Part shown: positions 10,948-23,190 of the stretch, one piece after another
How the letters are laid out: every line of letters starts with the position of its first letter
Position numbering within the stretch: position 1 is the first letter of the stretch
Notes under the pieces: model-generated
What the model was told of the DNA's origin: nothing
Database searches by the model: none
What the model saw: only the letters and a program-made list of their open reading frames with translations
Source of the DNA: Membranipora membranacea
Taxonomy: Eukaryota; Bryozoa; Gymnolaemata; Cheilostomatida; Membraniporidae
Assembly: GCA_914767715.1 (NCBI GenBank)
Contig: OU612075.1
Coordinates: 19,716,001-19,780,000, forward strand
DNA: 64,000 bases
Direction: 5' to 3'
Program-made: the position numbers and the translations under genes

Positions 10948-11888
10948 GCCCTTACTAGGGGTGTAACGACCTCTTGAGGTTGGAGTTGAATTTCGGATAT
11001 TTGACCTCGGATCCAACCACAAACCGGGTCGGATATGTATTATGTCTGATCCTAGATGATATGTTTTTAATCAACACTTACTTAGCAATAGCATCATTTA
11101 TCTCACTGAAGATGACAAGGGAGGAAGTATGATAGTCATTAATTTGTAGTTCAGATAAGATAATTGAGTTTGGCTGAAAGCACTCAGTGGTGATCAGTAG
11201 GCATTCAATACCTGTCTCATTTTCATAGCTATCTATATCTTTGCTGATTAAATTTGATGAATGTATTTTTTTTCTGCTGAAATTGATAGAAGCATCTTTA
11301 CTCAGATCGTTGTGACATAAGACATAATTATTTGTCCAATGATGTTCCTTGTAACAAAATGTCTAGTTTGATGAACTAAGTAATTATCCTCTTCTGCCTT
11401 TTCAAAGTAGGAAGACAGTTCCTATCTCTAGACAGAGATTTGGGCCATAGGAGCAGGGAGTTTATTCAAACTCAGTGATTTTTAACCTCGGGGTTTGAGT
11501 GATCCTGGCAAATTGAGTGCCTATGCACAAATTCTCGTTGTCAAGAGATCTTAGCACTCATTAAATGATCTTTTCAAATAATCTGTTTGTGTGATCCTTG
11601 CACTGTTTGAGTGATAAGTTGCTCCTGTAAAGAATTATATCCAAGCTGATATGTGCAAATTTTAACTAGGGTAATGGTTCAGGGAAGAGATTGTTGACAG
11701 AGTTTATCCATGTATTCAATGACCTTAATTGTATATTATGGTGCTAAAGAAGAGCTGCTGTGACTGGTAAATTTAGCGCATTTACGCGTTATCCGGGTCC
11801 GGATCCGATCCGAGGTTGGATTTATAGACGGATCCGATATCCGATCCGAGGTTGCCTAACCCTGATCCGTTCCACCTCTAGCCCTTAC
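10948..11888. mobile_element. Second non-autonomous hAT transposon, 8-bp target duplication
   Basis: The element spans 10956-11880 (925 bp) and is flanked by the perfect direct repeat GCCCTTAC (10948-10955 and 11881-11888). The termini TAGGGGTGTAACGA and TCCGTTCCACCTCTA are imperfect inverted repeats. Subterminal regions on both sides carry repeated CGGATATC/GGATCCGAT-type motifs, often seen as transposase-binding arrays in hAT elements. There is no open frame for a transposase. It is unrelated in sequence to the element at 8450. Confidence 0.88.
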
Positions 11889-12096
11889 CCAAATAATATC
11901 CCTAAAAACCCAAATATTACTGTAATTGAAATAGACCATTATAATGATGACAATATAAGATCATTTCATCGAAACTAATGTAGTCGCAGCATTTAAGTCG
12001 CAGCATTAGACTATCATACTAATCACACTTATACAATATTGAAGAAATATCACAATAGAAGCGGCAGCTTGTATCTCTGAAGAAGATTTTACTCAC

Positions 12097-12254
12097 CATT
12101 CACACCTGTCTGTCAATCCATGATCCCGTATAATTCTATCCAATGTTGGTCTGCATATATTGAAATGTTTGGCAACATCAGTCTTTGAGGTTCCTGTTTC
12201 TATGAGATTAACTAGACTATCAAGATTCACTTCAATCTTAGGCTGGCCAGCCAT
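12097..12254 (-). CDS. Helix-turn-helix exon of a transposase/integrase-like gene
   Basis: Starts at ATG 12254 and ends at a GTGAGT donor (intron begins at 12096), 52 codons plus two bases. The translation MAGQPKIEVNLDSLVNLIE, then TSKTDVAKHFNICRPTLDRI and RDHGL, has the layout GxPK...L..G.S...IA..F.VSR.TL.R...E.GL. That is a resolvase/homeodomain-like DNA-binding helix-turn-helix, common at the N-terminus of transposon-derived integrase-like proteins in animals. No following exon was recognised towards 11.9 kb, where a hAT element ends, so the gene is probably truncated. Confidence 0.5.
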
Positions 12255-12899
12255 ACTGCCTTGTGTATGCCCTGTGTTTTACAAGAACCAATGCACTGCA
12301 TTCAAAGCTTGAGGTCACATAAATAGCTAGCATTTCACATGATGAGAACAGCGCATGACATGCTCCTGATGTTTCCATGACTGAGTGTCTACCTGTCAGA
12401 TCGCCCACAGATGAATGATTTGCATAATAGGTGTAGTGGCATGACAAAATCCAATCTAAGGTGATTTTTGAGTTTTCTGTTTTATGAAGCCAACTTATAG
12501 AGCTCTCTTTTCTGTGCATTTTGCAATTTATTCTAGCTTCCTAGCTTGACTAGAAAGGAAAATATGAAGGAAATCGTTCGGGACCAGCTGGAATCTGGTG
12601 AAAACGGTATTTTAAGATAATGGGCGGCGAAGATTCATTATGCCGTCAATCGACGCGAATATATGTTTACAATGTTTGGGTCCTTGGATACGGCATTTTA
12701 TTATTGCAAAAACTAATACAGAAACACACCAACAGGTAATTCAGCCATGGCGAATCATCTGGTGACCTCAGTTTGACCTTTTGGTGACCCAATACACGTA
12801 TATTCTAGGGTCAAAGTTCATGGTAAGCGGATGCCCGAAATCAATACAATCACAATACACTGAGTTCAATACAATTTTAGAGTGTCGCTATTCTTCTGT

Positions 12900-13190
12900 T
12901 TAAATTTGTTTTGATAACTTATATTTATCTGATCAATATTATTATATTATGTATATATATTCAGGTGTATATATACAACATATATATATTATATTATATA
13001 TATTTATATATATATAGAGTATTATTGTTTGCCTCCTCTCGTTGGCGTCTGTTTCCCTCCTCTCTTTGCTGAATGTTTCCCTCTCTTAGGAGGTTCTTCA
13101 TCTAAAATATAGATTTAAGAACGACTAACATAAAATAATGTAATATAATTATGTATATAATAATATATGTAATATATATCATATAACACA
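12900..13190. repeat. AT-rich microsatellite tracts
   Basis: TA dinucleotide-rich runs (ATATATATT and similar) at about 12945-13017 and 13140-13190. Confidence 0.7.
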
Positions 13191-14303
13191 GTCATAATAT
13201 TAATCAAATATTTATTTTCGATTAGATAATTTCCACACCTTTGATCATTACCTGGTGAAATAGAGAGCCATGCGTTTTAGCGCGCTGTGGCTCGCGGATT
13301 TTGCTTTTATGGCTCGTCGTCTTCACCACTTTTTTGAAGAAAGTTGTTCTTTGATCAAAGTTGCTCGCTTAAACATACAAAAATATACACACGAGTATGC
13401 TCAAACCTGTTGATTGATCTTGGTGCAGTCCTCTAATTTGAGCGCTTTCTGATTTCTCCCATGGCCAATCTTGTATTTAAATTCCCTAGGTGCGCAGTAG
13501 TTATTCTCAGCGTACGCTGCAATGATTGCGTCTAGTCGGCTCTGTCCGACACCATTCATATACTCAAACATGGGACGGCAAATGTTTACCTCTGCAAATA
13601 AACAACTATTTCTATAGACACTTCACTGCTTTGACTGCCAGTTACAGTTGGTATCATCAGATGAATCTATCTATGTCAGAACATAAATCCTATGTTTGGA
13701 AAAGAAGATTTCATTTACATGCTATTCAAACAGACAAATAGTGCTATGTACCAAAATTGATCTGACTCACGCTCATGTGTATATCTGCAGCGAACTCGCT
13801 TCCTGAATTTTCGCCGCTTACGGCAGGTTCCTCCTCGCACTGTATAACTGTGCTAACCTTCCCAATGATCATCAAGTCAAGGGCTTCCTTGTCCAAGCTC
13901 TTCGCGATAGCCCTACCAGCATTTACTGCTTCCATGTTAATCTTCCTGGCACAACCACACACACACCCAATCCTGTCAGTGAGGGATGTATCACCATCAT
14001 CCTGAACTGGTAGTTCTTCTTTTGCATCATTCTCAGCTACACCACCATCAATGCAAGCCAGTAGCTGCCTTACTTCTAGTCTAGTGGCCCTAACTCCCCA
14101 TCCTCAATATCTTGATTGACTTCCCTATCATTGTGCTCAGGGTCAATATTCCCTTCAGAAATGTTCATATCAGCTTCAGTAGCGTTATCATCATCATCTA
14201 TATCTAGTACTCTGTTGTTCATATCAAAGTATTCTCTATCAATATCCTCAAATTCTGCTAAAGATTCAGCAACATCTTGAGTGTTTACTATTCTAGAAGC
14301 CAT
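13030..14303 (-). pseudogene. Transposon-derived multi-exon gene fragment
   Basis: From ATG 14303 a very acidic N-terminus (LDIDDDDNATEADMN) runs to about 14095, where the frame shifts; coding continues as RLEVRQLLACIDGG, then CVCGCARKINMEAVNAG and KEALDLMIIGKVS, to a GTGAGT donor near 13768. A second exon (about 13409-13596) contains VNICRPMFEYMNGVGQSRLD. A third (about 13252-13365) is basic. The CxCGCxxK motif followed by CRxMFxxMxGxGxxRL recalls the N-terminal half of a family of uncharacterised transposase-like proteins frequent in cnidarians and sponges (from memory). The frame break and uncertain joins suggest a decayed copy. The assignment of exons two and three to one transcript is inference. 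Confidence 0.4.
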
Positions 14304-16020
14304 ATTTACTAATGGCGTGTTTCTTTTATTTTAATCTCATCCGGAAGAAGATTGGGGTGGCTAACCCCCGTCCCTAATGCAAACAGGAAGTGGCATTGGC
14401 TAAGTTGATCTTGCTTAGTTACCAGGTTGGGAGTACCTTTGACCCACACTGATCACGTGATATACTATTGCATGTATATCTCTGATCGATAGAGAGTGAA
14501 TTAATTCACTTAGCTTGAGTGCAGCTGAATTTCAGTATTTAGGAGACGTGTGGATGATTACCCAAACTTTTGGATATACACTTATCATTTTCTCATTCTT
14601 TGTTAAAATATTCTAATTTATATTTAGAAAATCTGATATCACCTTTTAACAGTTTTAGAAGAGCATTTAGCACATGTTTTTGACAAGAAAAGTGACATCG
14701 AAACTGTGTATTGCTAGCCTAAGCTCAGAAGAGAGAACTAACAATGCAGAGCTAGGTAATTCTGTTTCGATCATGTCTGTTTGATAAAAATTAAAGTTGT
14801 CCTCTCTTTCAGCCAAATGTAGGTGCTCAATATTTGCGACAGAAGCTCTATCGATCAGAGATACACATACTAATAGTGTAATCTCGAAATCAGTGTGCCT
14901 TTGACCCTTGTTTATCCCAACTTGTACTGATGTGATTGGCTCAAAAATAGTTTAGTTAGAAAGATGAGGTGTTGATTGGTCAGAAACTGATAAAAAGTCA
15001 AAACATCAGCACATGGCCCATAACAACATAGTAAGCTTCATTGACTGATTACAACAACAATAGAATAGCGACTTAGATTGGATTTTGTCATGCCACTAGA
15101 TTTTGTCATGCCACATTGGATTTTGTCATGCCCTTAGGTCAAAATGATGAGTGTGCAAGTCACACTTGCCTCCCTTGTGCAATAAATTCTGAAGCGGGAA
15201 TCTCAGAAAAATGACTGAATTGAAACACATCTGTCACATTGAAACATTAATATGATATCAAATTTGGTATGTGTTTGTGCGAATTTCCACTTCTGAGTCT
15301 AGTTTGTGCACGGAATAATTGGTTTCCTCCCTTGGTTTGTGTTAGCAAACTAAGGGAGGTAATTGAATCTTCAGTTTTGAATAAATCGTACAGCACTGCT
15401 GCTTGCTATGGCGGCCCATAGCACCTTTAATAATGTGCATTAGTTAACATGCTGACTCGATAATGCGCATTAGTTAACATGCTAACTCGCTAACTCGCAG
15501 TGTGTTGCTAATTAAACCTGTTTTGGGTAATGACTGTATTATCAAAGATGGGCTTTGTGATAGGCACTTATACCACTACCATACCTGCCATGACCCTGGA
15601 ACTATTTCAAACTACTTACATGGGAGATTGTGAGATGCCAATTCTTCTTGATCAATCATTGAGTCAATGGCTTAGGTCTATTGTATTATTATTATTTACA
15701 TCACATGTTGGTCATGTGATCTCACTCTTATATGGAGGATACAAATGGATTGCGGCTCTTTGGTTTTGGAGTTAGTTAGTGAATCACCACGAGGAGCCTG
15801 AAGCAGACAAATTGATTAAGAAACTTATACGTAGATAGCTGAATGAGTTAGGCTGGCCAGCTATAAAGAACCACAAGAAGAACACTTACCAGGTAACATT
15901 ACTTTACATCAAGGTATCACTCACTCATTTTGGCCAAAGTTGCATGCATGGATAGCCATGGATTTACATGCAACAGCCCATGGGAATGGGTCTTGATGGA
16001 TGGCCTTAGCCTAGACTGCT
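14304..16020. other. Mostly non-coding; short direct repeats
   Basis: Three near-copies of GGATTTTGTCATGCCAC occur at about 15078-15135 and two copies of GCATTAGTTAACATGCT at about 15437-15482. An open frame at 15530-15775 has membrane-like character but no family. A Lys-rich stop-interrupted stretch at 15780-15893 ends in a possible CAG/GTAACA donor and may be an exon relic. Confidence 0.4.
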
Positions 16021-16035
16021 CTGCAGTCTTTCTAT

Positions 16036-16126
16036 CCAACCCACAGGTCTACTCCAAAACCTGGGATTTTGGCAATGTTTGACATTGCCAAAATCCCAGG
16101 TTTTTGAGTAGACCTGTGATCCAACC
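16036..16126. repeat. Long palindrome (hairpin)
   Basis: Left arm 16036-16077 and right arm 16083-16126 are complementary over about 40 bases around the loop TTTGA. The core is ACCTGGGATTTTGGCAATG paired with CATTGCCAAAATCCCAGGT. This is an almost perfect inverted repeat of MITE type without recognised target duplication. Confidence 0.75.
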
Positions 16127-16239
16127 TGTGTTTTTGAGGTGTGATAATAGGGTGACTCAAAATTAGTGACTGGAGTTTTGGCAGGTCTGGTACTTCATTA
16201 CAGTCCATGTTGTTTGACAAACTTCCATCAATCATTTTG

Positions 16240-16428
16240 TTATGCGCAGTTCTATGAATGCGCAGTTTTAAGAATGTGCAGTTCTAAGAATGCGCAGTTT
16301 TAAGAATGCGCAGTTCTAAGAATGCGCAGTTCTAGAAATGCGCAGTTATAACAATGTGCATTTCTAACAATGCGCAGTTCTAGCAATGCGCATTTCTAAC
16401 AATGCGCATTTATAATAATGTGCAATGT
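16240..16428 (+). repeat. 16-bp minisatellite, about 12 copies
   Basis: Tandem units of consensus AATGCGCAGTTCTAAG with variants (GTGCAG, GCGCAT, TTTTAAG, TTCTAAC). The 5' copies are closest to the consensus; 3' copies drift to AATGCGCATTTATAAT. Confidence 0.92.
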
Positions 16429-16429
16429 G

Positions 16430-18613
16430 TTAACAAGTCCTAAAACGCAAAAATCTTTTGTGTACTTTTCATTCAGTGATTACTTTAATACATATTTTGG
16501 TTTCTGACCTTATTTATGTTACTGTCATCTCAAGTAGATCACCCTATTCTTTCAAAGAGTAGACAACTCTCCTTTAGTTGCCATACCTTTAGATTGTGTG
16601 TGACATATGATGTGATATTATTTCTTGGTAATAAAATTATGATGGCTAATTTAGTCCAGCTCCAAACCTCATATTACGTTTGTCTTGGTTTGATATATTG
16701 TTCCAATGTTCCGGGACCTTAATTGTTTCCGCTTACGGTTTTAATAATCTTTTATAGATATTCCATACTATGTCTCCCTTAGATTAATCTTTGATAATCC
16801 TTTCCCACAGTGAAACCGCTGCATATAGTGTAGTGACTAGCCTACAGAACTGTTGGGTTAGTCCAGAACATAAAAAATGTCTATATACTTGGGTAGAAGT
16901 ATGAAGAGAGAGTATCCAAGACTGCACAAATCCGCACAACACTTGTACAGTTTCTTCTCACAACGGGGAGAGTTCTCCCTGCTCCAAAGCTAAATAATGA
17001 TACTTTAGATGGTTGTGGTAAGTCACAAACTCCATGCCCTGTTTGATGATATCATTGCGTTGTTACGGTCTTAATTGTTGGGCTAGGAGCTGAAAAGGCA
17101 CAAGAGGGGTACATTTACCACAAACCCGATTCCATCCGTGTCAACTTCTAACAAAATTTAATGCCTTTAATCAGGTGTCTGCTGGAACACGATTCTTGTG
17201 TGATATGTAACATGGAGCTATGTTTTTATTTCTCACACGTTGTGTGCAGATTTATTAAAAAAAACAGGATTTACATGTCTTTGAAACTTTAATTTTCCGA
17301 ACATGTTTTAAATGTACAATACCAGTGTTATAATATGCATACTCTGGGATGTATAGTTACACACACAAATCTTGAAACATGAAATAGAAACTTTCAAATT
17401 TGCACATCACTTGTGTATTGTCTTGCTATCTGATTATAGTCTGTACAAAAATATGTAAACGTACATAGGAAAATGTAGTATTTATTATTTATATATTATG
17501 TATTAAATGTGCATGTTGAGATCAGCTGCAGAAATACTTAAAAGTATTTAATTTTTCTGACATGTATCCACTAAAATTAAAATATTGAATGTGACTATGT
17601 GAAAGTACTCGCCAGATTGTTATGGGAAGTCCGATAACATAATGCCATAGGTTATCAAAAATATAACTATGCTAGCCAAAATCTTTATCTTGATTCTGAG
17701 CAATATGTTATATTCCTATTCAGACAGTTAATTTTCTGGTAGTCAAGTACTATATACTAATTGTTTGCCAAGGAAGGTAAAGAAATACATGCACATGTAA
17801 TAGGACATACATATGTTTGCCAAAATTGATCGTTTCTGGACTTGTTGATATGTCGTCATCGAAACATGTCTGTTTTATAGACAAGCACTGCATCTTTAGG
17901 TGAAGTGATGCCTCCAAGTACATCAATTGCAACATGTCTACAAAATGATTGATATTGTTATATCTATGTGCAGTATATGTGCAGTATATGGCATGTTTAT
18001 GAATTGTACTAAGTTATACACAATAAAGGCAGCGAATTATTACCATATATATGACATGTTGGACATTTATAAACCATATCAATGTGTTGCTTTTCTCATT
18101 ACTCAAAATTCAATTATGAGTTGCCTACTCCTTGAATATTTTCATCAATGGGGTGATGACTACTTTAATAACTATCTTATGACACTGCGACGAGTACAGT
18201 ACAGCAGAGCCTGGAGGCAAATGCGATTAAATGGTTGAAATCAGGCACTGTTATATTACATAAATATAACATAATTTCCTTGCAAATTGCTTCCTGAAGA
18301 TTTCAAGTGGCTTCTCTGCCGCACCTTCACGTTTTGCCCTATGGAAAATTTAATCAACTAACTTCTGATATTAGGAGAACTAAAAAATTTTCAACAGCTA
18401 TTATAGGTTGCCACCTGCTCCATTGGCATAAACCTGATAATAAGAAGGCATATCATTGCAGGGTCTGATTATTGTCTTATTTCTAACTGCAAAGAAAATG
18501 TTTAAGTAATTAATTTTTTATATATTTCTTGACTTGACCACTGTAGGAGGGTAGAGCAAAGTTTTATTAAAATTGTACGGCCAATGTCTAGAGCATGCTT
18601 ATCCTTAATCCAC
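16430..18613. other. No gene recognised
   Basis: AT-rich sequence with only chance frames, the longest 103 codons at 17927-18238 without family features. One AGAGTAGACAACTCTC motif lies at about 16557. Confidence 0.5.
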
Positions 18614-18759
18614 CTACTCCATCTGCATCACGATGTCAGCTGGCGATTTTCCCTCAGTGATTTCTGCCAAATCACTTATATTTAGCCCACTAACATCTGT
18701 GAGAATAGTATTGTGATGCAACCCAAGAACCATCTCTCTAAGAGCTTCTCTCTGGTCTC
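18614..18759 (-). CDS. AAA+ ATPase-like, terminal exon
   Basis: Follows an acceptor (AATAATTTTAG) and ends at TAG 18614-18616. The translation contains DQREALREMVLGLHHN, then LNISDLAEITEGKSPADIV. R..L...L......L..LAE.TEG.S.ADI is the small helical lid after the AAA ATPase core (sensor-2 region). It should follow the exon at 19410-19518, but their phases differ by one base, so either an extra short exon exists, the sequence has an indel, or the gene is decaying. The protein would stop soon after the GxSxADI helix, earlier than most family members. Confidence 0.45.
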
Positions 18760-19409
18760 CTAAAATTATTGCGAATAAATAATTAATGACAAGCTGTATA
18801 CAATGAAATCATAAATTAGTTATGTCATGACATCAGGGCGCGAGAAACAGTCACAGCACCCATACTGTTTTTCTGGAATACCTTACTTCCTTATACAGAT
18901 GTATAAACACCGTCTTTTATTTAGATGGACAACCCCAGTGGTCTAAGTGGACTTTTTTCTTTGTGGGAACTCAATTCTCTGGGTTGAAAATTGTTTTGAG
19001 AATTCTTTGCAATTTCGAGATCAAATTATGAAGAAATATGGATCTGTAATAGTATGATTGATTTCAAAAGACACAACTTCACACTGTTTTTGCACAGAAT
19101 CCAGTGGGAACTATATTATAAAGTTTGCCCCTCTATATTTCTTTGTGGAAACACAGTTCCCACTCACTCAGAACACTGGACATCCCCCTTACATACCCAC
19201 TGAAAAATCCACTAGATATCCTTGATCACAATGATTTTTTATAGCTCCACACACAACCAACCAGCAGTTGCAGGTGCATCATCACAGAGTCAGTGTCACA
19301 GATCCAGCCCGGAAGGTGAGTTGACGGTAGTAATAGTTTTAAGACCTATTAGTTCAGGGTATTGCTCTCACACGTCAAAATATAGGTGATTTAATCCTGG
19401 CTGGCTTAC

Positions 19410-19518
19410 CTTATCAGGAACCCAATGCGGATATGCCTACCCAGCCTCCGTATAAAGGCTGGGTCAATCCCTTCCCTCAGGTTTGAGGTTGCCATCACAG
19501 GCACTTGTTCGTCAAGCC
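19410..19518 (-). CDS. AAA+ ATPase-like, second-region-of-homology exon
   Basis: Bounded by TTTCAAG acceptor and GTAAGC donor. The translation contains LDEQVPVMATSNLREGIDPA and FIRRLGRHIRIGF, matching the AAA second region of homology (V.A.TN....DPA..RR.GR....I), including the arginine-finger positions. AAA ATPases form hexamers that remodel proteins. The Walker A and B exons were not found upstream; a 2.4-kb transposon lies between here and the next candidate exon at 23.2 kb. Confidence 0.5.
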
Positions 19519-19873
19519 CTTGAAATAACATAAAGAATTATAACTGCCATTATTACTGGGATATGTATGGGTCTAAGTCGTCATTGCGGAGAGGGTTACC
19601 CCTCTAGATTACAGGTACAGGGACCCATGGTACTCAAGCCGCATGTATACCCTTGCCCGCCGGAGATCCGGCTACTCTTATTATCGAAGAGGCAGAGGGG
19701 GATCTTTTTACTGCATGTGGGGTGTGCAAACATACAGTGGACCTTCTATTATGATTGAAACCCCATATTGTGGCGTTCCCTGAGCGCGTTTTACTGGATA
19801 TTTGGAGAAACTGTCTAGATAATACTACCATGATGAAAATCCAATTTGACATCGCCAAATTCTTCAAAAAGCA

Positions 19874-20030
19874 ATGGTTTGCCTGATGTTTGGTGCTGCC
19901 ATATACATAACATCATAATGAGAATCCAGCTCGTCATCTCCGAGTTCCATTAAAATTTCTTCATTCAAATGACTAGGCGACTTGCACAGTACGGCCATGA
20001 CAGTAAGACAACAGCCATTGCTGCAGCACG
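19874..20030 (-). CDS. Candidate exon, unknown
   Basis: A frame with MAVLCKSPSHLNEEILMEL and DDELDSHYDVMYMAAPN ends at TGA near 19874. The composition is protein-like and acidic. It lies between AAA-like exons and might belong to that gene, but neither phase nor homology confirms it. Confidence 0.25.
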
Positions 20031-20551
20031 TCAGCTTTCAAATTAAACTCATTGTCATTTTATTAGGAAAGAGTGTGGTGATTTTCCAGGTTGTTTTTAT
20101 TTATTTATATTGCAAAATACCTGTTTAATGATAAATATATACATTTATGATGAAAAATTTTGTTTATCAAAAATAAAAATGGAGGAGAAAAATTTAATTG
20201 GTTTGATAGCTTTGCTGCAGGAGTCATCGCTCTCACCATTCAGAGTAAGCTCTATGACTTTCTAAAAAGGAGAATAACAACACAGTTGGTTTCCTACAAT
20301 GCATTTGGTCCAACTACACTGATACAGCAGGGATATAGTGCTTCTTTCAAGACTCATTTGTATTCTAAGGAGTTGTCCTCTCTTGTTCAGAGGTCTCAAC
20401 TCAATAGTTGAACGATTCGTTAGATTGAAAGGTAACAGAGCCAGATGGTACACTCAAAGTAGGGCTCATATAGTAAAAAGTGATCATGCACTTAGAATTT
20501 GCCTAGCAATGACCTTTGTTATGTGTTTGTTATTTTTGCAGAGAAACTAAG

Positions 20552-22990
20552 CTAGGACCATAGACTTAATAATAAACCTAGACAGGACAGTATATACAGC
20601 TGAAGTGAGGCACTTATTTATGGTGACGCGACGTCACTGGAGGGTGTAGAAGCAGTGATTTTTACTGATGGCTATCATTGATTTACCTGTCCCAACTCTG
20701 GTTAAATGTTGATAACTCAATTGGCTTCAATCGGAATTTAAGTTTGTAAATTGCAATGGATTTAACAGCTTCTGGTGATCATTTGATAGTCTGTTTAGCT
20801 TCATAGGTCAAATATTATCAAAAATGCAAGCTATTGAAAACGGTGCATAGACTTAAAGCTATAATTTTGTTTGCAGTTTCAGTCCTGAATAAATGCTTAT
20901 ATCTCAAACAATTTTGATAAAATTTTGAGTTTGAAAATTGCAATAGACTCAGCAGCTTCTCGTGACCATTCTGATAGTCTGTTTAGCTTCATAGCTCAAA
21001 TATTATCAAAAAACAGAGCCATTGTAAACAGTGCATAGACTCAAAGCCATAATTAGACTCAAAGCCATAATTTTTTTGTCAGTCCTGATTAAATGCTTAT
21101 TTCTCAAACAATTTTGTTGGAATTTTGAGTTTGAATTGCTATCAATTCAGCAGCTACTGGTGATCATTTTAATAGTCTGTTTAGGTTTGTAGCTCAAATA
21201 TTATCAAAAAAGCAAGCTATTGAAAACGGTGCTTAGACTCGAAGCTTTAATATTTTTTGCAGTTTCAGCCCCGTTTTAAAGTTTATTTCCTTATCAATTT
21301 CGATGGGATTTTGAGTTTAAAAATTGCAATAGATTCGGTAGCTTGTGGAGATCATTTTGATGGTCAGTTCTGCCTAGTAGCTCAAGTATAACCATGAAGT
21401 TCAGGACTTTCTTCCTTGGAATATATGAGGAAGCAAGCAGTTGAATTTACTTGGTGAATACACAATTAGGCCTACCAAAGAAATGACTAATTTCAACCTT
21501 GCTTTTTTTTAATGCTTTTTTGCTCATTTTGAGCCAGGCATACACAATAAGAAATTTCATGATCTTAGACAAAATATCACCACCATTATTGAAATGTGAC
21601 CAAACGAGATAGTTGGAAGTAAACAAGTCAAGGCCGGACCTCACAAAGCTTCAAATAAAATTGAAGTTCATAGTAGACGATATTCTGTGTAGCTAATATA
21701 ATGGTCACTTCGGTGGGTCAAAAGTAAAGGGAGACCTCCTGCCCCGGCAGCATTCTCCTCGTTCTTACCTTCTATTAGCAGCTTGATAAAACAAGCAACA
21801 GCTAAATCCAGTAATTTAGGAAATCATAATACATCAATTCTGACCACGAAACAATATCTTATGAACTTTTGAAATACTATTATGTTTATTGGGTCTGCTG
21901 GAGTCAGCAATATAGGAACAGATTTCTAGATTTCTGAGTACACAGCAGTTGTAACACTCATCAAGCTAAGCACTATTTGTTCACAATGGATAAGCCAGGC
22001 CAGAGCGGATCTTCTGAACCACCAGTATGTAACTGTGATACAATGACTATACTTTCCTTTGCCTGCTAGGTATTGTCCTGGCTTGTTCGGTTATAACAAG
22101 GAGGAAAGTCCTAAACTCCCTGGTTATACCTGAGCTACAACGGTGAACAGACCTTCAAAATCAGCCCCATAAGCTGCTGAGGCTATTGCAATTTTCAAAC
22201 TTGAAATCCCATTAAAATTGATTAGGCAATAAACTTCAAATCAAGGTTGAAACTGCAAAAAAAATTATAGTTTTGAGTCTCTGCACCATTTTCAATAGCT
22301 TGCTTTATTGATAATATTTAAGCTACGAATCTAAATAGACTATCAAAATGTAACAGCCATCACCTATCACGTATCAGGTTGTCACAAAGAACCATCTGGC
22401 TGTCACTGGGAATGCCATAATAATAATACTTTCCTATTTCACTTCCAGTGGCAGAAATAATTACATTCAAATACACATTAATAACAATAAACAATGATTA
22501 ACTAATAGACTGTATCCTGGTGTGTGTGGTCGTGCTTTGCCGTTTCTGTTGGGTGCGAACTAATTATTAATCGCTTTACTATTGCCTGCTTTATATAATT
22601 TAACGTACATCACATGATATCCTATTTTCATATCCTTTTGTTTGCTATATAAAGAGATGGTTTTTAACTTGTTTAGTTGGTATTAACTGAGAGAGAAAAT
22701 ACAGTTTAGTTATGCACATATATTGTCTTATCTTCACCACTGGTGATTGGCACACTGGTTAAGTGCCGTCACAAAAATGATCGGCAGAAGCTGCTGAATT
22801 TATTGCAATTTTCAAACTTAAATTCCGATTGAAGCCAATTGAGTTATCAACATTTAACCAGAGCTGGGACAGGTAAATCAATGATAGCTATGGGTGACGT
22901 CCCGTCACCATAATTAAGTGCCTCACTGCCTCAATGCTAATGCTCCATACAGTGTCCTGCCTAGGTTTATTATTAAGTCTATGGCTAGGA
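20552..22990. mobile_element. Foldback-type DNA transposon, 6-bp target duplication, nested solo LTR
   Basis: The element spans 20558-22984 (2427 bp). Its outer 32 bases (starting CCATAGACTTAATAATAAAC) recur inverted at the right end with one mismatch. Both ends are flanked by the direct repeat CTAGGA (20552-20557, 22985-22990). The left arm is built of about four diverged tandem units of roughly 190 bp (20690-21390); the right arm carries inverted copies (about 22170-22348 and 22778-22950). The middle (about 21400-22160) is unique and has no transposase frame. Long inverted arms made of internal repeats are the hallmark of foldback elements. Which superfamily mobilises it is not clear; 6-bp duplications are unusual. 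Confidence 0.88.
22345..22777 (+). mobile_element. Solo LTR inserted in the foldback element
   Basis: 22349-22773 (425 bp) begins TGTAAC and ends GTCACA, and splits the sequence CAAAATGATC that is intact in sister repeats of the host element. AAAA lies directly on both sides (22345-22348, 22774-22777), consistent with a 4-bp target duplication. A TATA-like CTATATAAAG occurs at about 22646. No internal retrotransposon sequence remains, so it is a recombined solo LTR. Retroelement family unknown. Confidence 0.78.
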
Positions 22991-23190
22991 CTTACTTGAA
23001 AGACCCGACACAATCTTTAGTGTTTCAAGCAAAATTGACTACCTGAAAATGCCAATCTTAAAATCTGTGTGTCATGTCATTGTACTGATCCAGATAGCAT
23101 ATCTTGACAAGCTTTGTTGGTGCCCCCTCCTCAACCAACATAACCAACATCAAGGTTGTCATGACAGGCCATTAGCTGGTTAACATACAT

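Noticed and set aside
15077-15482. CRISPR-like short direct repeats
   Set aside because: Only two or three copies, no regular spacers, and the sequence is from an animal genome.
17927-18238. 103-codon open frame
   Set aside because: No family, promoter, splice signal or codon bias; AT-rich chance frame.
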